Source: Nocardia miyunensis NBRC 108239
GTDB taxonomy: Bacteria; Actinomycetota; Actinomycetes; Mycobacteriales; Mycobacteriaceae
NCBI RefSeq assembly: GCF_001613065.1
Contig: NZ_BDBQ01000089.1
Location: 1-64,000, forward strand
Direction: 5' to 3'
DNA length: 64,000 bases
This document shows positions 44,249 to 52,910 of the stretch, one piece after another (position 1 is the stretch's first letter; each line of letters begins with the position of its first letter). The position numbers were made by a program, and so were the translations under genes. A model generated the notes under the pieces. It did no database searches, was not told the origin of the DNA, and was given only the letters and a program-made list of their open reading frames with translations.

Positions 44249-45567
44249 CGCACACCCGCCTCGAGCACTGCCCCGGGAGGCACCCGCGGTGAACCGAACA
44301 TCAGCACAGCGGCGAGGGCGCAGGCAACCACCCCGGATCCGGCCGCGGCCGTGGCGGTCCATCCGGCGTCCTGCAAGCCGCCGTACAGCAGCGGCCCGAC
44401 GATCCCGCCGAGCGGTCCGACCGCACCGACCAGGGCCGCGCCGCTGCCGCGCACCCGGGTCGGGAACACCTCGCCGAGATAGGTGAACAGCGGCGCGGCA
44501 GCACCTTGAGCGAAGAACAGCGTGGCGGAGTAGGCGATCAGCACGCTCACCGTGCCGTGCGCGGCGAAGATCAGCCAGGCGGTGGACACGGCCGCGGCGC
44601 ACTGCGCGAGGATCACCGTCTCCCGACGTCCGATCCGGTCGCCGAGATGTCCGAGCGCCAGATATCCGGCGACGGCAACGAGATTCGCGGCGACGACCAT
44701 CCACAGCGCACCGGTGATCGACACGCCTTTGACATCGCGCAGCACCGTCGTCGCCAGCACGGTCAACTGCGAGTCGGCGATCAGCTTGACGAAGAACGCC
44801 AGGCACAGCGCCAGCGTCGGCCGCAACAGCCGCCCGCGCAGCAGTTCGGCATAGGTGACCCGGCCCGCGCCCGGCTGTTCGATTCCCCAGCGCCGGGCCA
44901 GGGCCCGTGCCTCGGAACTCGCTCCGGCGGACTGCAATTCACGCAGCCGCCGCACCTTCAGAAAATGCGGTGACTCGCGTAATCCGGTGCGCAGCAACAG
45001 GATCACCAACAGCGGGAACGTCGCCACCGCGAACACCCCGCGCCAGCCGACGACCGGCTCCAACACCGCCGCCAAGCCGGCGGACAGCATCACCCCGACC
45101 GGCCACCCCGCCTGCACCATCGCGTATATCAGACCCTTGCGCCGGGACCCGTAGATCTCATTGAGATACGCGGCGTTGACCGACTGCTCGGCCGCGCCGA
45201 AGCCGGACAGCGCACGCGTGAGCACCAGGCTGATCGGCCCGATCGCCACGGCGGCCAGGCCCGAGCTGATCGCCGCGCCTGAGGTGGTGATCAACAGTGC
45301 GGGGCGTCGCCCGAGCCGGTCGATCACCGGCCCGACGGTGAGCGCGATCAGCACCGATCCCGCCGAAACCGCCGTGGCCACATAGGATCTCGTGCTCGAC
45401 GACCACGAGAAGTCGTCACCGATCACCGGCAGCAGATTGCCGAAGGTGATCTGGTCGTAGACCGCCAGCGTCCAGGCCAGGAATGCCACCGCGGTCGTGT
45501 AGGCCACCCGGCGTCGGGTCAGCGGCGCGAAAACCGTCTCGTCGGCCGGTGCGGATGTGCGAATCAC
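44245..45567 (-). CDS. MFS transporter
   Basis: 440 residues, twelve membrane helices. The loop-2 motif reads PVIDRLGRRPALLITTSG and the loop-8 equivalent GHLGDRIGRRETVIL. FLAWTLAVYDQITFGNLLPV places it near the metabolite/H+ symporter or sialate-transporter-like group. GTG 45567 overlaps the PuuE-like stop. It is the second transporter in the operon besides the NCS1 permease. Confidence 0.9.
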   Translation of the reverse strand: MIRTSAPADETVFAPLTRRRVAYTTAVAFLAWTLAVYDQITFGNLLPVIGDDFSWSSSTRSYVATAVSAGSVLIALTVGPVIDRLGRRPALLITTSGAAISSGLAAVAIGPISLVLTRALSGFGAAEQSVNAAYLNEIYGSRRKGLIYAMVQAGWPVGVMLSAGLAAVLEPVVGWRGVFAVATFPLLVILLLRTGLRESPHFLKVRRLRELQSAGASSEARALARRWGIEQPGAGRVTYAELLRGRLLRPTLALCLAFFVKLIADSQLTVLATTVLRDVKGVSITGALWMVVAANLVAVAGYLALGHLGDRIGRRETVILAQCAAAVSTAWLIFAAHGTVSVLIAYSATLFFAQGAAAPLFTYLGEVFPTRVRGSGAALVGAVGPLGGIVGPLLYGGLQDAGWTATAAAGSGVVACALAAVLMFGSPRVPPGAVLEAGVR

Positions 45568-46505
45568 GCTGTCTCCCCGGCTGGTTCGAATTGCGCGACG
45601 TTGTCGTAGCACCAGCGGGCGATATCGGCCTTGCGGGCGAACCAGACCTCGCCGCGGTCCAGGCAGTGCTCCAGGAAGGCACGCAGGGCATGCGCTCGAC
45701 CCGGTTGGCCGGCCAGGCGCGGATGCAGCCCGACCGACATCATCTGTGGTCGCCGCTCGCCCTCGTCCCACAGCATGTCGAAGGTGCGTCGACAACTGTC
45801 CAGGAAATCCGCCGGGGACGAATAGGCCTGCCCGGGATGGAACAGCGAATCGTTGGTGACGAAGGTGTACGGAATCACCAGATGACGCTTGTCGCCGACC
45901 CGGGTGAAATACGGAACGTCGTCCGCGAACGAATCACTGTCATAGCGGAATCCGCCTTCCTCGACGAGTAATTCGCGGGTGCTCAGCGACGGTGGGCATT
46001 TGCTGTACCAGCCGACCGGCCGCTGCCCGCAGGTCCGGTGGATCGAGGCCACCGCCAGCGCGATGTGCTCGCGCTCCACCTCGCGCGGCAACCGGCTGAC
46101 CTCCTCCCATCGCCACCCGTGCGCGCACACCTCGTGTCCGGCCTCGGCGATATAGGCGCCGACCTCGGGAACCAGTTCGAAGGCGCGGGCACAGCCGTGG
46201 AACGTGGCCGGCAGCCGGTATTGATCGAGGATGCGCTGCAACCGCCACACGCCGGTCCGGCTGCCGTACTCGAAGATCGACTCGTTGCCCAGATCGCGGA
46301 TCGGCGGCGGTGGATAGCCGAATTCCTGGGGCGGTTCGTTGCCGCCGTCACCGGCCCAGTACGAGCGTTCCGCACCGGACTCGTAATTGACGATCAGGCA
46401 TATCGCGACCCGGGCGTCGCCGGGCCAGCGCACCGGCGCGCCGCGGCGTCCATAACCGATGAAATCGCGGCCGGGACCGGATCGGGCGATTGAGTCGGGA
46501 CTCAT
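45564..46505 (-). CDS. Polysaccharide-deacetylase-fold amidohydrolase, PuuE-like (copy 2)
   Basis: 313 residues, the same length as the product of 41429-42370 and similar throughout (RRDFVGYG/GRDFIGYG, HGWRWEE, SVGLHPRLAGQPGRAHALR). First gene of the operon PuuE2-MFS-GAF-NCS1-PuuE1. Expected to open a cyclic ureide or related amide. The divergent GntR regulator and a palindrome at 46589-46610 lie just upstream. Confidence 0.87.
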   Translation of the reverse strand: MSPDSIARSGPGRDFIGYGRRGAPVRWPGDARVAICLIVNYESGAERSYWAGDGGNEPPQEFGYPPPPIRDLGNESIFEYGSRTGVWRLQRILDQYRLPATFHGCARAFELVPEVGAYIAEAGHEVCAHGWRWEEVSRLPREVEREHIALAVASIHRTCGQRPVGWYSKCPPSLSTRELLVEEGGFRYDSDSFADDVPYFTRVGDKRHLVIPYTFVTNDSLFHPGQAYSSPADFLDSCRRTFDMLWDEGERRPQMMSVGLHPRLAGQPGRAHALRAFLEHCLDRGEVWFARKADIARWCYDNVAQFEPAGETA

Positions 46506-46588
46506 GAAACTGTTCCTCCGGTATCGGTCCGCGTGATTCGATGCCGATATTCTGGGAATTGCGAATCGCCGAAGTCAATGAATCGCAA

Positions 46589-46610
46589 CGTATACTTCGG
46601 CAGGTATACG
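46589..46610. promoter_or_regulatory. Candidate GntR/FCD operator
   Basis: CGTATAC (46589-46595) and GTATACG (46604-46610) are perfect inverted repeats with an 8-bp spacer. GTATAC-type half sites are typical of FCD-group GntR regulators. The site lies between the divergent PuuE2 and GntR genes. Confidence 0.7.
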
Positions 46611-46676
46611 AAGCCGGAAACATGGCGGAAACACGAATGGCGCAAACAATTAGCATTCCGGTGTTAACAATGGGAT

Positions 46677-47390
46677 ATGGATTTTCCCGCGGCAGTCGTT
46701 CCCGGCCATGCGCCGCTTCCGGAGGTGCCGCCGGCACTGCGCGGCGCGCTGCATCGGTGCGGTCCGGGCTCGCCGCCGTTGCGCGCCCGGGTGCGTGATG
46801 TGCTGCGGGAGTGGATCGTGGAGGGGCTGCTGTCCCCCGGAATGCGACTGTACGAGCAGGATATCGCTGCGGCACTGGGGATTTCGCGGGTGCCGATCCG
46901 GGAGGCGGTGCGCTTGCTGGAGTCGGAGGGCTATGTCGCGGTGCACGGGCGACAGGTGCGGGTGCGCACCCTGGACCCGGTCTCGGTGGCCCATCTGTTC
47001 GACGTCTGCGAAACCCTCGAGGCGCTGGCCGCGCGACAGGCGGCGCAGTCGATCACCCCGGCGGGCGCGCGGCGGTTGCGCGAACTGCTCGAGGTCGGCC
47101 GCGCCGGGCTCACCGGAGGTGGACGTCCGGTGGCCGACGGGGTGAACATGTCACTGCACGAGGAGATTTCACGACTGTCGGGCAACGACGTCCTGGACAG
47201 TGTGCTCGCTCCGCTGCGCGGGCGGGTGCAATGCCTGTTGCGGCACAGCGACGACGGGCACCGCATCTTCGACGAGCACGTAGCCATCACCGAGGCCGTC
47301 GCGACCGGCGACGCCGCACGCGCGGCCGAACTCGCCGCGACGCATATGCGCGCCACGGGGCAGGAAATTCTCGCGCACCTGCCCGGCTGA
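46677..47390 (+). CDS. GntR family regulator, FCD subgroup
   Basis: 237 residues. The HTH spans residues about 38-90 (VRDVLREWIVEGLLSPGMRL, DIAAALGISRVPIREAVRLL, then YVAVHGRQVRV). The FCD effector domain follows, with metal-ligand candidates in MSLHEEISRLSGNDVL, FDEHVAITEAVATGD and ATHMRATGQEI. It most likely represses the divergent ureide-catabolism operon until its ligand is present. Confidence 0.92.
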   Translation: MDFPAAVVPGHAPLPEVPPALRGALHRCGPGSPPLRARVRDVLREWIVEGLLSPGMRLYEQDIAAALGISRVPIREAVRLLESEGYVAVHGRQVRVRTLDPVSVAHLFDVCETLEALAARQAAQSITPAGARRLRELLEVGRAGLTGGGRPVADGVNMSLHEEISRLSGNDVLDSVLAPLRGRVQCLLRHSDDGHRIFDEHVAITEAVATGDAARAAELAATHMRATGQEILAHLPG

Positions 47391-47771
47391 GCGGACCCGC
47401 GGCGGGAACTCTTCGTCGCAGGATTCCCCTGTGCAGGAGTGGAATTCGTAGTGGCCAGCTGTGCCGAATGTCTCGTTCGCCGTAAAGATCTTGTGCCCCT
47501 GCGCATATCGGCCACGAGTCACATTGAGGACAGCCGCCGGGTCGGGTGAGTGACTCTGCGACACCGTTACCTGCATATTTGCTGATATGACACGACAACT
47601 CGGAAAAAGATTCCGGCAGGCCGGTTTTCATGCGTCCGTACGCGGTTGCGAGAGCGGTTGTACCATCAACCGGTCGTTGCCGAGGAACGTTCGACGGTGA
47701 TCACCCCAGTAGCGATTCGACACGGTGCAGTACTGCAGCAAATGTGTAATTCGAAATGTCTGGAGTGATCT
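47391..47771. other. 381-bp gap between GntR and P450 genes
   Basis: No gene seen. The perfect 12-bp palindrome TGCAGTACTGCA sits at 47726-47737, 35 bp before the P450 start, and is a candidate operator. The section 47570-47770 is less GC-rich and probably holds the P450 promoter. Confidence 0.5.
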
Positions 47772-49064
47772 TTGAGTACGCCGCAGTCCCAAGTGCGCGG
47801 CCGATCGTGCCCTGTCGCCCACGATTCGCTCGCCCACGGCTCACCGACCGATTCCGACGGCCCCCGAATTCCCTTGCACGCACCGGAATTCGCCGAGGAC
47901 CCGCATCGCGCCTATGCCGAGATGCGCCAGCGGTACGGTTCACTGGCCCCGGTCGAACTGGCCCCGGGCGTCCCGGCGACGCTGGTGATCAGTTATCGCG
48001 CAGCGGTGCGCATCCTGAACGATCCCGAGCACTTTCCCGCCGACCCGCGGACCTGGCAGCAGACGGTGCCGCAGGACTCCCCGATCCTGCCGCTGATGGA
48101 GTGGCGTCCGATGGCGAGTCGTTGCGCGGGAGCGGAATTCGATCGGTACCGGCGGGCGATAACTTCCAGCGTGCAGTCGGTGGATCTGTACGCCATGCAC
48201 GACATCGTCGAGGAGATCGCGATACCGTTGATCAACGGCTTCTGCCAGGACGGCCGCGCGGAGTTGATCGGCCAGTACGTGTACCCCCTGGTATTCGAGG
48301 TGGTCAACGAGATGCTGGGGTGCCCGCCGGAGATCGGTCAGCAGGTCGCCGCAGGCTCCGCCGCCATGCTCGACGGCGTGGATGCGGACAAGGGAAGCGA
48401 GTTGCTCGGCCGGGCGCTGATGAATCTGGTGACGCTCAAGCGATCCACGCCGGGTGACGACATCACCTCGAAGTTGCAGCAGCACCCGGCGGGCCTGGAC
48501 GACGTGGAGGTCTCGCACCACGTCTCGCAGGTGTACGAGACCGGGATCGAGTACGAGCTCAATTTCATCGCCAACACCCTGCTGTTGGTCCTGGCGGACG
48601 ACCGTTTCGGGGGCGTTGTACTGGGCGGGAATCTATCCTCGCGCGATGCGCTGGACGAGGTGCTGTTCAACAACCCGCCGCTGGCGAATCTCCTGGTCAC
48701 CTATCCGCGCCAGCCGATCCTGATCGAGGACGTGTGGCTACCGGCGCATCGACCGGTCGTGATCAGCATGGCCGCCTGCAACAACGATCCGGCCATCCGC
48801 ACCACCCACCTCACCGGCAACCGCTCGCACCTGGCCTGGGGCATCGGCTCGCACGCCTGCCCGGCCCAGTCGCTGGCCTACCTGATCGCCCAGGACGCCA
48901 TCGACCAACTCCTCGATGCCCTCCCCGAGATCCGCCTCGATACCAGCGAGGGCGAGCCCACCTGGCGACCCGGCCCGTTCTATCGAGCCCTCACCGCCCT
49001 CCCGGTCGTCTTCCCGGCCACCGCCCCCCTGAACGTGCGAAACGAGCATTTCAGGATGCCGTGA
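47772..49064 (+). CDS. Cytochrome P450 lacking the ExxR arginine (CYP157-like)
   Basis: 430 residues. The heme loop is HLAWGIGSHACPAQSLAYL with the Cys ligand. Two hallmarks deviate: the K-helix ExxR is ALDEVLFNNPPL, so Arg is replaced by Phe, and the I-helix AGxxT region reads YETGIEYELNFIANTL without the usual Thr. Streptomyces CYP157 proteins also lack ExxR. It may need a specific partner or have lost monooxygenase activity. TTG 47772 follows GGAG. No ferredoxin or conservon genes accompany it. Confidence 0.85.
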   Translation: MSTPQSQVRGRSCPVAHDSLAHGSPTDSDGPRIPLHAPEFAEDPHRAYAEMRQRYGSLAPVELAPGVPATLVISYRAAVRILNDPEHFPADPRTWQQTVPQDSPILPLMEWRPMASRCAGAEFDRYRRAITSSVQSVDLYAMHDIVEEIAIPLINGFCQDGRAELIGQYVYPLVFEVVNEMLGCPPEIGQQVAAGSAAMLDGVDADKGSELLGRALMNLVTLKRSTPGDDITSKLQQHPAGLDDVEVSHHVSQVYETGIEYELNFIANTLLLVLADDRFGGVVLGGNLSSRDALDEVLFNNPPLANLLVTYPRQPILIEDVWLPAHRPVVISMAACNNDPAIRTTHLTGNRSHLAWGIGSHACPAQSLAYLIAQDAIDQLLDALPEIRLDTSEGEPTWRPGPFYRALTALPVVFPATAPLNVRNEHFRMP

Positions 49065-49074
49065 CTCGGCCATA

Positions 49075-49094
49075 ACCGGCCGGTCGCCCGGCCG
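49075..49094 (+). terminator. Hairpin after the P450 gene
   Basis: CCGGCCGG (49075-49082), four-base loop, CCGGCCGG (49087-49094), 10 bp after the stop. No T-run, so moderate support. Confidence 0.45.
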
Positions 49095-49186
49095 GCGGAC
49101 ACGTGCTGTCGTCAGCGACGGTGAGAGTGCCGACGCGCGGCTACGATCCCACCGCAAGTTCCGACAAGCGATCCGAAGGGGAACGA

Positions 49187-49747
49187 ATGAGCCTGCCCGG
49201 CAAGCGATTTCTGGATGTGGTGAGTAGCCGTGACATGGCGGTGGTGGTGCTGGCGACGATAACCGGGGTGTACTACCTCATCGTCGCGGTGACCAACTGC
49301 ACCGACACCGACACCAACCGGCGCGGGGTGGCCGAGGTGTTCTCCATGCGCCGGACGATCCACAACCCGGGAACCGACTGGCGGTCGATGACCAACGGCA
49401 CCGTCGCGCTGATCGCCTACATTCTGATCGTCGTGTGGGAGTACCTGATCGCCTTCGTACTGCTCGCCGCCGCGGCGAACGGCTGGTGGGGGTTCGGCCG
49501 CCGTCGACGAGCGGCCCTGGTGATCTCGGCGAAGCTGGCGAGCCTGGGCTGGATCATGGTGACACTGCTGTTCGTCGGCGGATTCCTGACCGTCGCGGGG
49601 GAGTGGTTCCGGATGTGGGCGAACAAGCAGGTCGACGCATCCTCGGCGGCGTTGCAGAACTTTCTCGTCGCCGCCGTCGGCCTGATCCTGGTGCATCTGC
49701 CCGAGCGCCGCGAAACACTTTCCAGCTCAACAGAATCCGGCAAGTAG
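49187..49747 (+). CDS. DUF2165 family integral membrane protein
   Basis: 186 residues with four membrane helices: VVLATITGVYYLIVAVTNC, TVALIAYILIVVWEYLIAFV, LVISAKLASLGWIMVTLLFV and LQNFLVAAVGLILVHL. The TNCTDTDTN segment and the following SMRRT resemble the DUF2165 pattern (TDYxxN, SMDT). Function unknown. ATG 49187 is preceded by AAGGGGAACGA. Convergent with the peroxiredoxin gene. Confidence 0.75.
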   Translation: MSLPGKRFLDVVSSRDMAVVVLATITGVYYLIVAVTNCTDTDTNRRGVAEVFSMRRTIHNPGTDWRSMTNGTVALIAYILIVVWEYLIAFVLLAAAANGWWGFGRRRRAALVISAKLASLGWIMVTLLFVGGFLTVAGEWFRMWANKQVDASSAALQNFLVAAVGLILVHLPERRETLSSSTESGK

Positions 49748-49828
49748 ACGAAGTCGCCGTGCGGCCGCGAGGTGCAGACATCAGCTGTTCGGCCGCGCGG
49801 CGACAATCCCGATCACCGGGCGAGGCGG

Positions 49829-50278
49829 TTACTTCGCAAGGGCGGCAAGGGCTTTATCGGCGTGGACGTTCATGTTGACCTCGCTGTGCACCGCGGCCAG
49901 GATCTTCCGGTCCGGCCCTATGACGAAGGTGGCGCGCTTGGCGGGCAGACCGGGAATCAGGCGCTTGATCCCGAACTCTCGCGCGACGGCCCCGCCGACA
50001 TCGGCCAGCAGCGGATAGCCCAGCTTGTGGGTGTCGTCGAATCGCTTCTGCTTGGCCACGTCGTCGGCGCTGATACCCAGGATGGTCGCACCGCGGTCGG
50101 CGAATTCGCTGACGATATCGCGGAAGTGGCACGCCTCCCGCGTGCATCCGGGACTGAGCGCGGCCGGATAGAAGAACAGCACGACGGGGCCCTTCTCCAA
50201 AGCCGTTCCGAGTCGAACGGATTCACCGTGCTGATCGGAAAGTTCGAAATCGGGCGCGGTGTCGCCTGCTTGCAGCAT
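49829..50278 (-). CDS. bcp: Peroxiredoxin of the Bcp (thiol peroxidase) type
   Basis: 149 residues. AGDTAPDFELSDQHGESVRL begins the thioredoxin fold, and the peroxidatic Cys with a possible resolving Cys five residues on is in LSPGCTREACHFRD; the usual Thr before PGCT is Ser. It reduces hydroperoxides. It lies downstream of nmtR on the same strand, 46 bp away, so co-transcription is possible. Confidence 0.92.
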   Translation of the reverse strand: MLQAGDTAPDFELSDQHGESVRLGTALEKGPVVLFFYPAALSPGCTREACHFRDIVSEFADRGATILGISADDVAKQKRFDDTHKLGYPLLADVGGAVAREFGIKRLIPGLPAKRATFVIGPDRKILAAVHSEVNMNVHADKALAALAK

Positions 50279-50324
50279 CGGATTCTCCTGAGATTTCGGT
50301 TGTGATCGGGCGCGCGACGGACGT

Positions 50325-50687
50325 TCAGCCGGCCGTTTCGGGACGGTCGCTGAGTCCGAGGCGAAGATGTTCGCTGTGGTAGACGGCTTCGTCGAGCAGT
50401 TGTGCGACGTGGTTGTCGTAGAGGCTGTAGATGATGCTGCGTCCGGCCCGGGTACCCACGACCAGCCCCAGGTTGCGCAGCAGGCGGAGTTGATGGGAGA
50501 CCGCGGACTGCTCCATGCCGACCGCGTCGGCGAGTTCGGTCACCGGAAGCGGGCCCTGGCGCAGCTGGGTGAGGATCAGCAGCCTGCTGGGAGTCGCCAG
50601 GGCTTGCAGGGTGTTGGCCACGTGGGCGGCGGCATCGGCGTCCAGACGCGTCACGGGCCGGTCGCGTCCTTCGACTCCGTGTCCCAT
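50325..50687 (-). CDS. nmtR: ArsR/SmtB-family Ni(II)/Co(II) sensor NmtR
   Basis: 120 residues, exactly the length of Mycobacterium tuberculosis NmtR and similar throughout (MGHGVEGRDRP, VANTLQALATPSRLLILTQL, EQSAVSHQLRLLRNLGLVVG). It represses a metal-efflux gene until nickel or cobalt binds. Of the known ligands Gly2, His3, Asp91, His93, His104 and His107 are present. His109 is Arg and His116 is Pro here, so the C-terminal part of the site is altered. ATG 50687. Divergent from ctpJ. Confidence 0.93.
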   Translation of the reverse strand: MGHGVEGRDRPVTRLDADAAAHVANTLQALATPSRLLILTQLRQGPLPVTELADAVGMEQSAVSHQLRLLRNLGLVVGTRAGRSIIYSLYDNHVAQLLDEAVYHSEHLRLGLSDRPETAG

Positions 50688-50717
50688 GACGCGGCAGTTT
50701 ACCGCGTCCAGGATACG

Positions 50718-50731
50718 TGAAGACATCTTCA
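50718..50731. promoter_or_regulatory. Candidate NmtR operator
   Basis: TGAAGA (50718-50723), CA, TCTTCA (50726-50731) is an inverted repeat with a 2-bp centre, flanked by ATACG and TATGT, in the 96-bp nmtR-ctpJ gap. It fits the ArsR-family inverted-repeat layout. Confidence 0.6.
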
Positions 50732-50783
50732 TATGTTCTGTTATTGTGGGGCGGTCGGCAGTACCCGTTCCTGGAGGTGATCC

Positions 50784-52748
50784 GTGGCCGCACCGATCCT
50801 TGTCCCGCATCGCACGGCCCCGGCCGTAGTCCGGGCGCCGGTGCGTCGCACGAGACTGTTCGCATTGCCGGAGATGCGTTGGGCCGCAGCTTCTTTGGTG
50901 CTTTTCCTGCTGGGCTTGGTCGCGCAGCTGGCGGGCGCGCCGTCCTGGTCGTGGTGGGGTCTCTACCTGGCCTGCTATGCCGCGGGCGGGTGGGAACCCG
51001 GACTTGCCGGGCTGCGGGCACTGCGGGAGAAGACCCTCGATGTGGACCTGCTGATGGTGGTCGCCGCGATCGGGGCGGCCGGGATCGGGCAGATCACCGA
51101 CGGCGCGCTGCTGATCGTCATCTTCGCCACCTCCGGCGCGCTGGAAGCCCTGGCGACCGCGCGCACCGAGGACTCCGTGCGCGGGCTGCTGGATCTGGCG
51201 CCCGAGACCGCGACCCGCGTCGACTCCGACGGTTTCGAGGTCGCGGTGGCCGTGGCCGACCTGGAGGTCGGCGATCTGCTGTTGGTGCGTCCGGGCGAGC
51301 GAATAGCCGCTGACGCCACCGTGATCGGCGGCGGCAGCGAGGTCGATCAGGCCACCATCACCGGCGAGCCACTGCCGGTGGACAAGACCGCCGGCGACGA
51401 GGTGTTCGCCGGAACCCTCAACGGCACAGGCACATTGCGCATCCGCGTGGATCGGCGCGCGCGGGATTCGGTGGTCGCGCGGATCGCCGCCCTGGTCGAA
51501 CAGGCCGCCGGGACCAAGGCCCGCACCCAGCTGTTCATCGAGAAAGTCGAGCAACGATATTCGCTCGGCATGGTGGCGGTGACGATCGCGGTATTCGTGA
51601 TCCCGCTGCTGGCAGGGGATTCCGTGCAGCGAGCGCTGTTGCGGGCGATGACGTTCATGATCGTCGCCTCGCCGTGCGCGGTGGTGCTGGCGACGATGCC
51701 GCCGCTGCTGGCCGCGGTCGCCAACGCCGGTCGCCACGGCGTACTGGCCAAATCCGCGGTGGTCATGGAACATCTCGGCAGCGTCGACCGGGTGGTGTTC
51801 GACAAGACCGGCACCCTGACCCGAGGCACCCCCGAGTTGGCCGAAATCCATAGTCTGGAACCGGCTTTCACCGAGGACGAGATTCTGCGGCTCGCGGCGG
51901 CGGTCGAACATCCCAGCGAACATCCGCTCGCCGCGGCTGTCGTCCGGGCAGCGCGTGCCCGGGGGCTCGAGCTGCCCGCGGTGGACGAGTTCACCGCTCA
52001 CCCCGGTAGGGGAGTCTCGGCCCTGGTGACCGGACAGCGCGTCGGCGTCGGATCACCGGCGTCACTGTCTGCCGGGCGAGGCGATCTCGATGCCACGGTG
52101 GCGAACATGCAGGCCCGCGGCTACACCGCCGTTGTGGTGACCTGCGATGCCCGGCCGACCGGCGTGCTCGCCCTCAGCGACCAGCCACGCCCCGAAGCCG
52201 AAACCGCCGTGACCGCCGCCGCGCGGGTGACCGGGGGTCCCCCGGTTCTGTTGACCGGCGACAACTCCGCCACCGCCGGGCGTCTGGCCCGACAGCTCGG
52301 CATCACCGACATCCGCGCCGACCTGCTTCCCGAAGGCAAGGTCGAGGCGATCCGCGCGCTGCAGGCCGAAGGGGCGAAGATCGCCATGGTCGGCGACGGC
52401 ATCAACGACGCTCCCGCTCTCGCGACGGCGGACTCGGGCATCGCCATGGGCGGTGCGGGATCGGATCTCACCTTGCAGACCGCGGACGCCGTGGTGGTCC
52501 GGGACGATCTCACCACCGTCCCGGCCGTCATCGCGCTGTCCCGGCGAGCGCGTCGCGTCGTGGTCGCCAACCTGATCATCGCGGCCACGTTCATCGGCAT
52601 CCTGGTGCTGTGGGACCTGTTCGGCACCCTGCCCCTGCCACTCGGTGTGGCGGGACACGAAGGCTCCACCGTCATCGTCGGTCTCAACGGTCTGCGGCTA
52701 CTGCGGGATGCCGCATGGAAACGGGCGGTCCGCACCGGCCGACCGTGA
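50784..52748 (+). CDS. ctpJ: P1B-4-type metal efflux ATPase CtpJ
   Basis: 654 residues. It exports Co(II), Ni(II) or related metals. There is no N-terminal metal-binding domain, as usual in this group. Metal-site motif in helix 4 is SPCAVVLATMPP; phosphorylation DKTGTLTRG; actuator ATITGEPLPVDK; hinge MVGDGINDAP; and the P1B-4 signature HEGSTVIVGLNGLRLL near the C-terminus. GTG 50784 with GGAGG upstream. The divergent nmtR gene controls it. Confidence 0.94.
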   Translation: MAAPILVPHRTAPAVVRAPVRRTRLFALPEMRWAAASLVLFLLGLVAQLAGAPSWSWWGLYLACYAAGGWEPGLAGLRALREKTLDVDLLMVVAAIGAAGIGQITDGALLIVIFATSGALEALATARTEDSVRGLLDLAPETATRVDSDGFEVAVAVADLEVGDLLLVRPGERIAADATVIGGGSEVDQATITGEPLPVDKTAGDEVFAGTLNGTGTLRIRVDRRARDSVVARIAALVEQAAGTKARTQLFIEKVEQRYSLGMVAVTIAVFVIPLLAGDSVQRALLRAMTFMIVASPCAVVLATMPPLLAAVANAGRHGVLAKSAVVMEHLGSVDRVVFDKTGTLTRGTPELAEIHSLEPAFTEDEILRLAAAVEHPSEHPLAAAVVRAARARGLELPAVDEFTAHPGRGVSALVTGQRVGVGSPASLSAGRGDLDATVANMQARGYTAVVVTCDARPTGVLALSDQPRPEAETAVTAAARVTGGPPVLLTGDNSATAGRLARQLGITDIRADLLPEGKVEAIRALQAEGAKIAMVGDGINDAPALATADSGIAMGGAGSDLTLQTADAVVVRDDLTTVPAVIALSRRARRVVVANLIIAATFIGILVLWDLFGTLPLPLGVAGHEGSTVIVGLNGLRLLRDAAWKRAVRTGRP

Positions 52749-52821
52749 CCCACGATCAGGCCCCGTGCGCGACGGGCCCGCAAACCCGCTATTTCAAGCC
52801 GAACTGTATCGACGGTGTAGT

Positions 52822-52836
52822 AAATCTTGCCGATTC
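52822..52836. promoter_or_regulatory. Candidate operator AAATC-N5-GATTC, copy 3
   Basis: AAATC TTGCC GATTC, 75 bp before the TauD-type start. The pattern is identical to the two sites at 20220 and 20266 before the SsuCBA-type operon. Confidence 0.6.
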
Positions 52837-52910
52837 AAACCGGAGGTGAAATCCGCACTCGCGCATAGCCTGGGGAAATCCCATCCCCAACTGATCAGGT
52901 GGTCGGCCCG

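Noticed and set aside
50688..52001. Upstream extension of the NmtR frame to 558 residues
   Set aside because: It is antisense to ctpJ. The 120-residue form from ATG 50687 matches the known NmtR length exactly.
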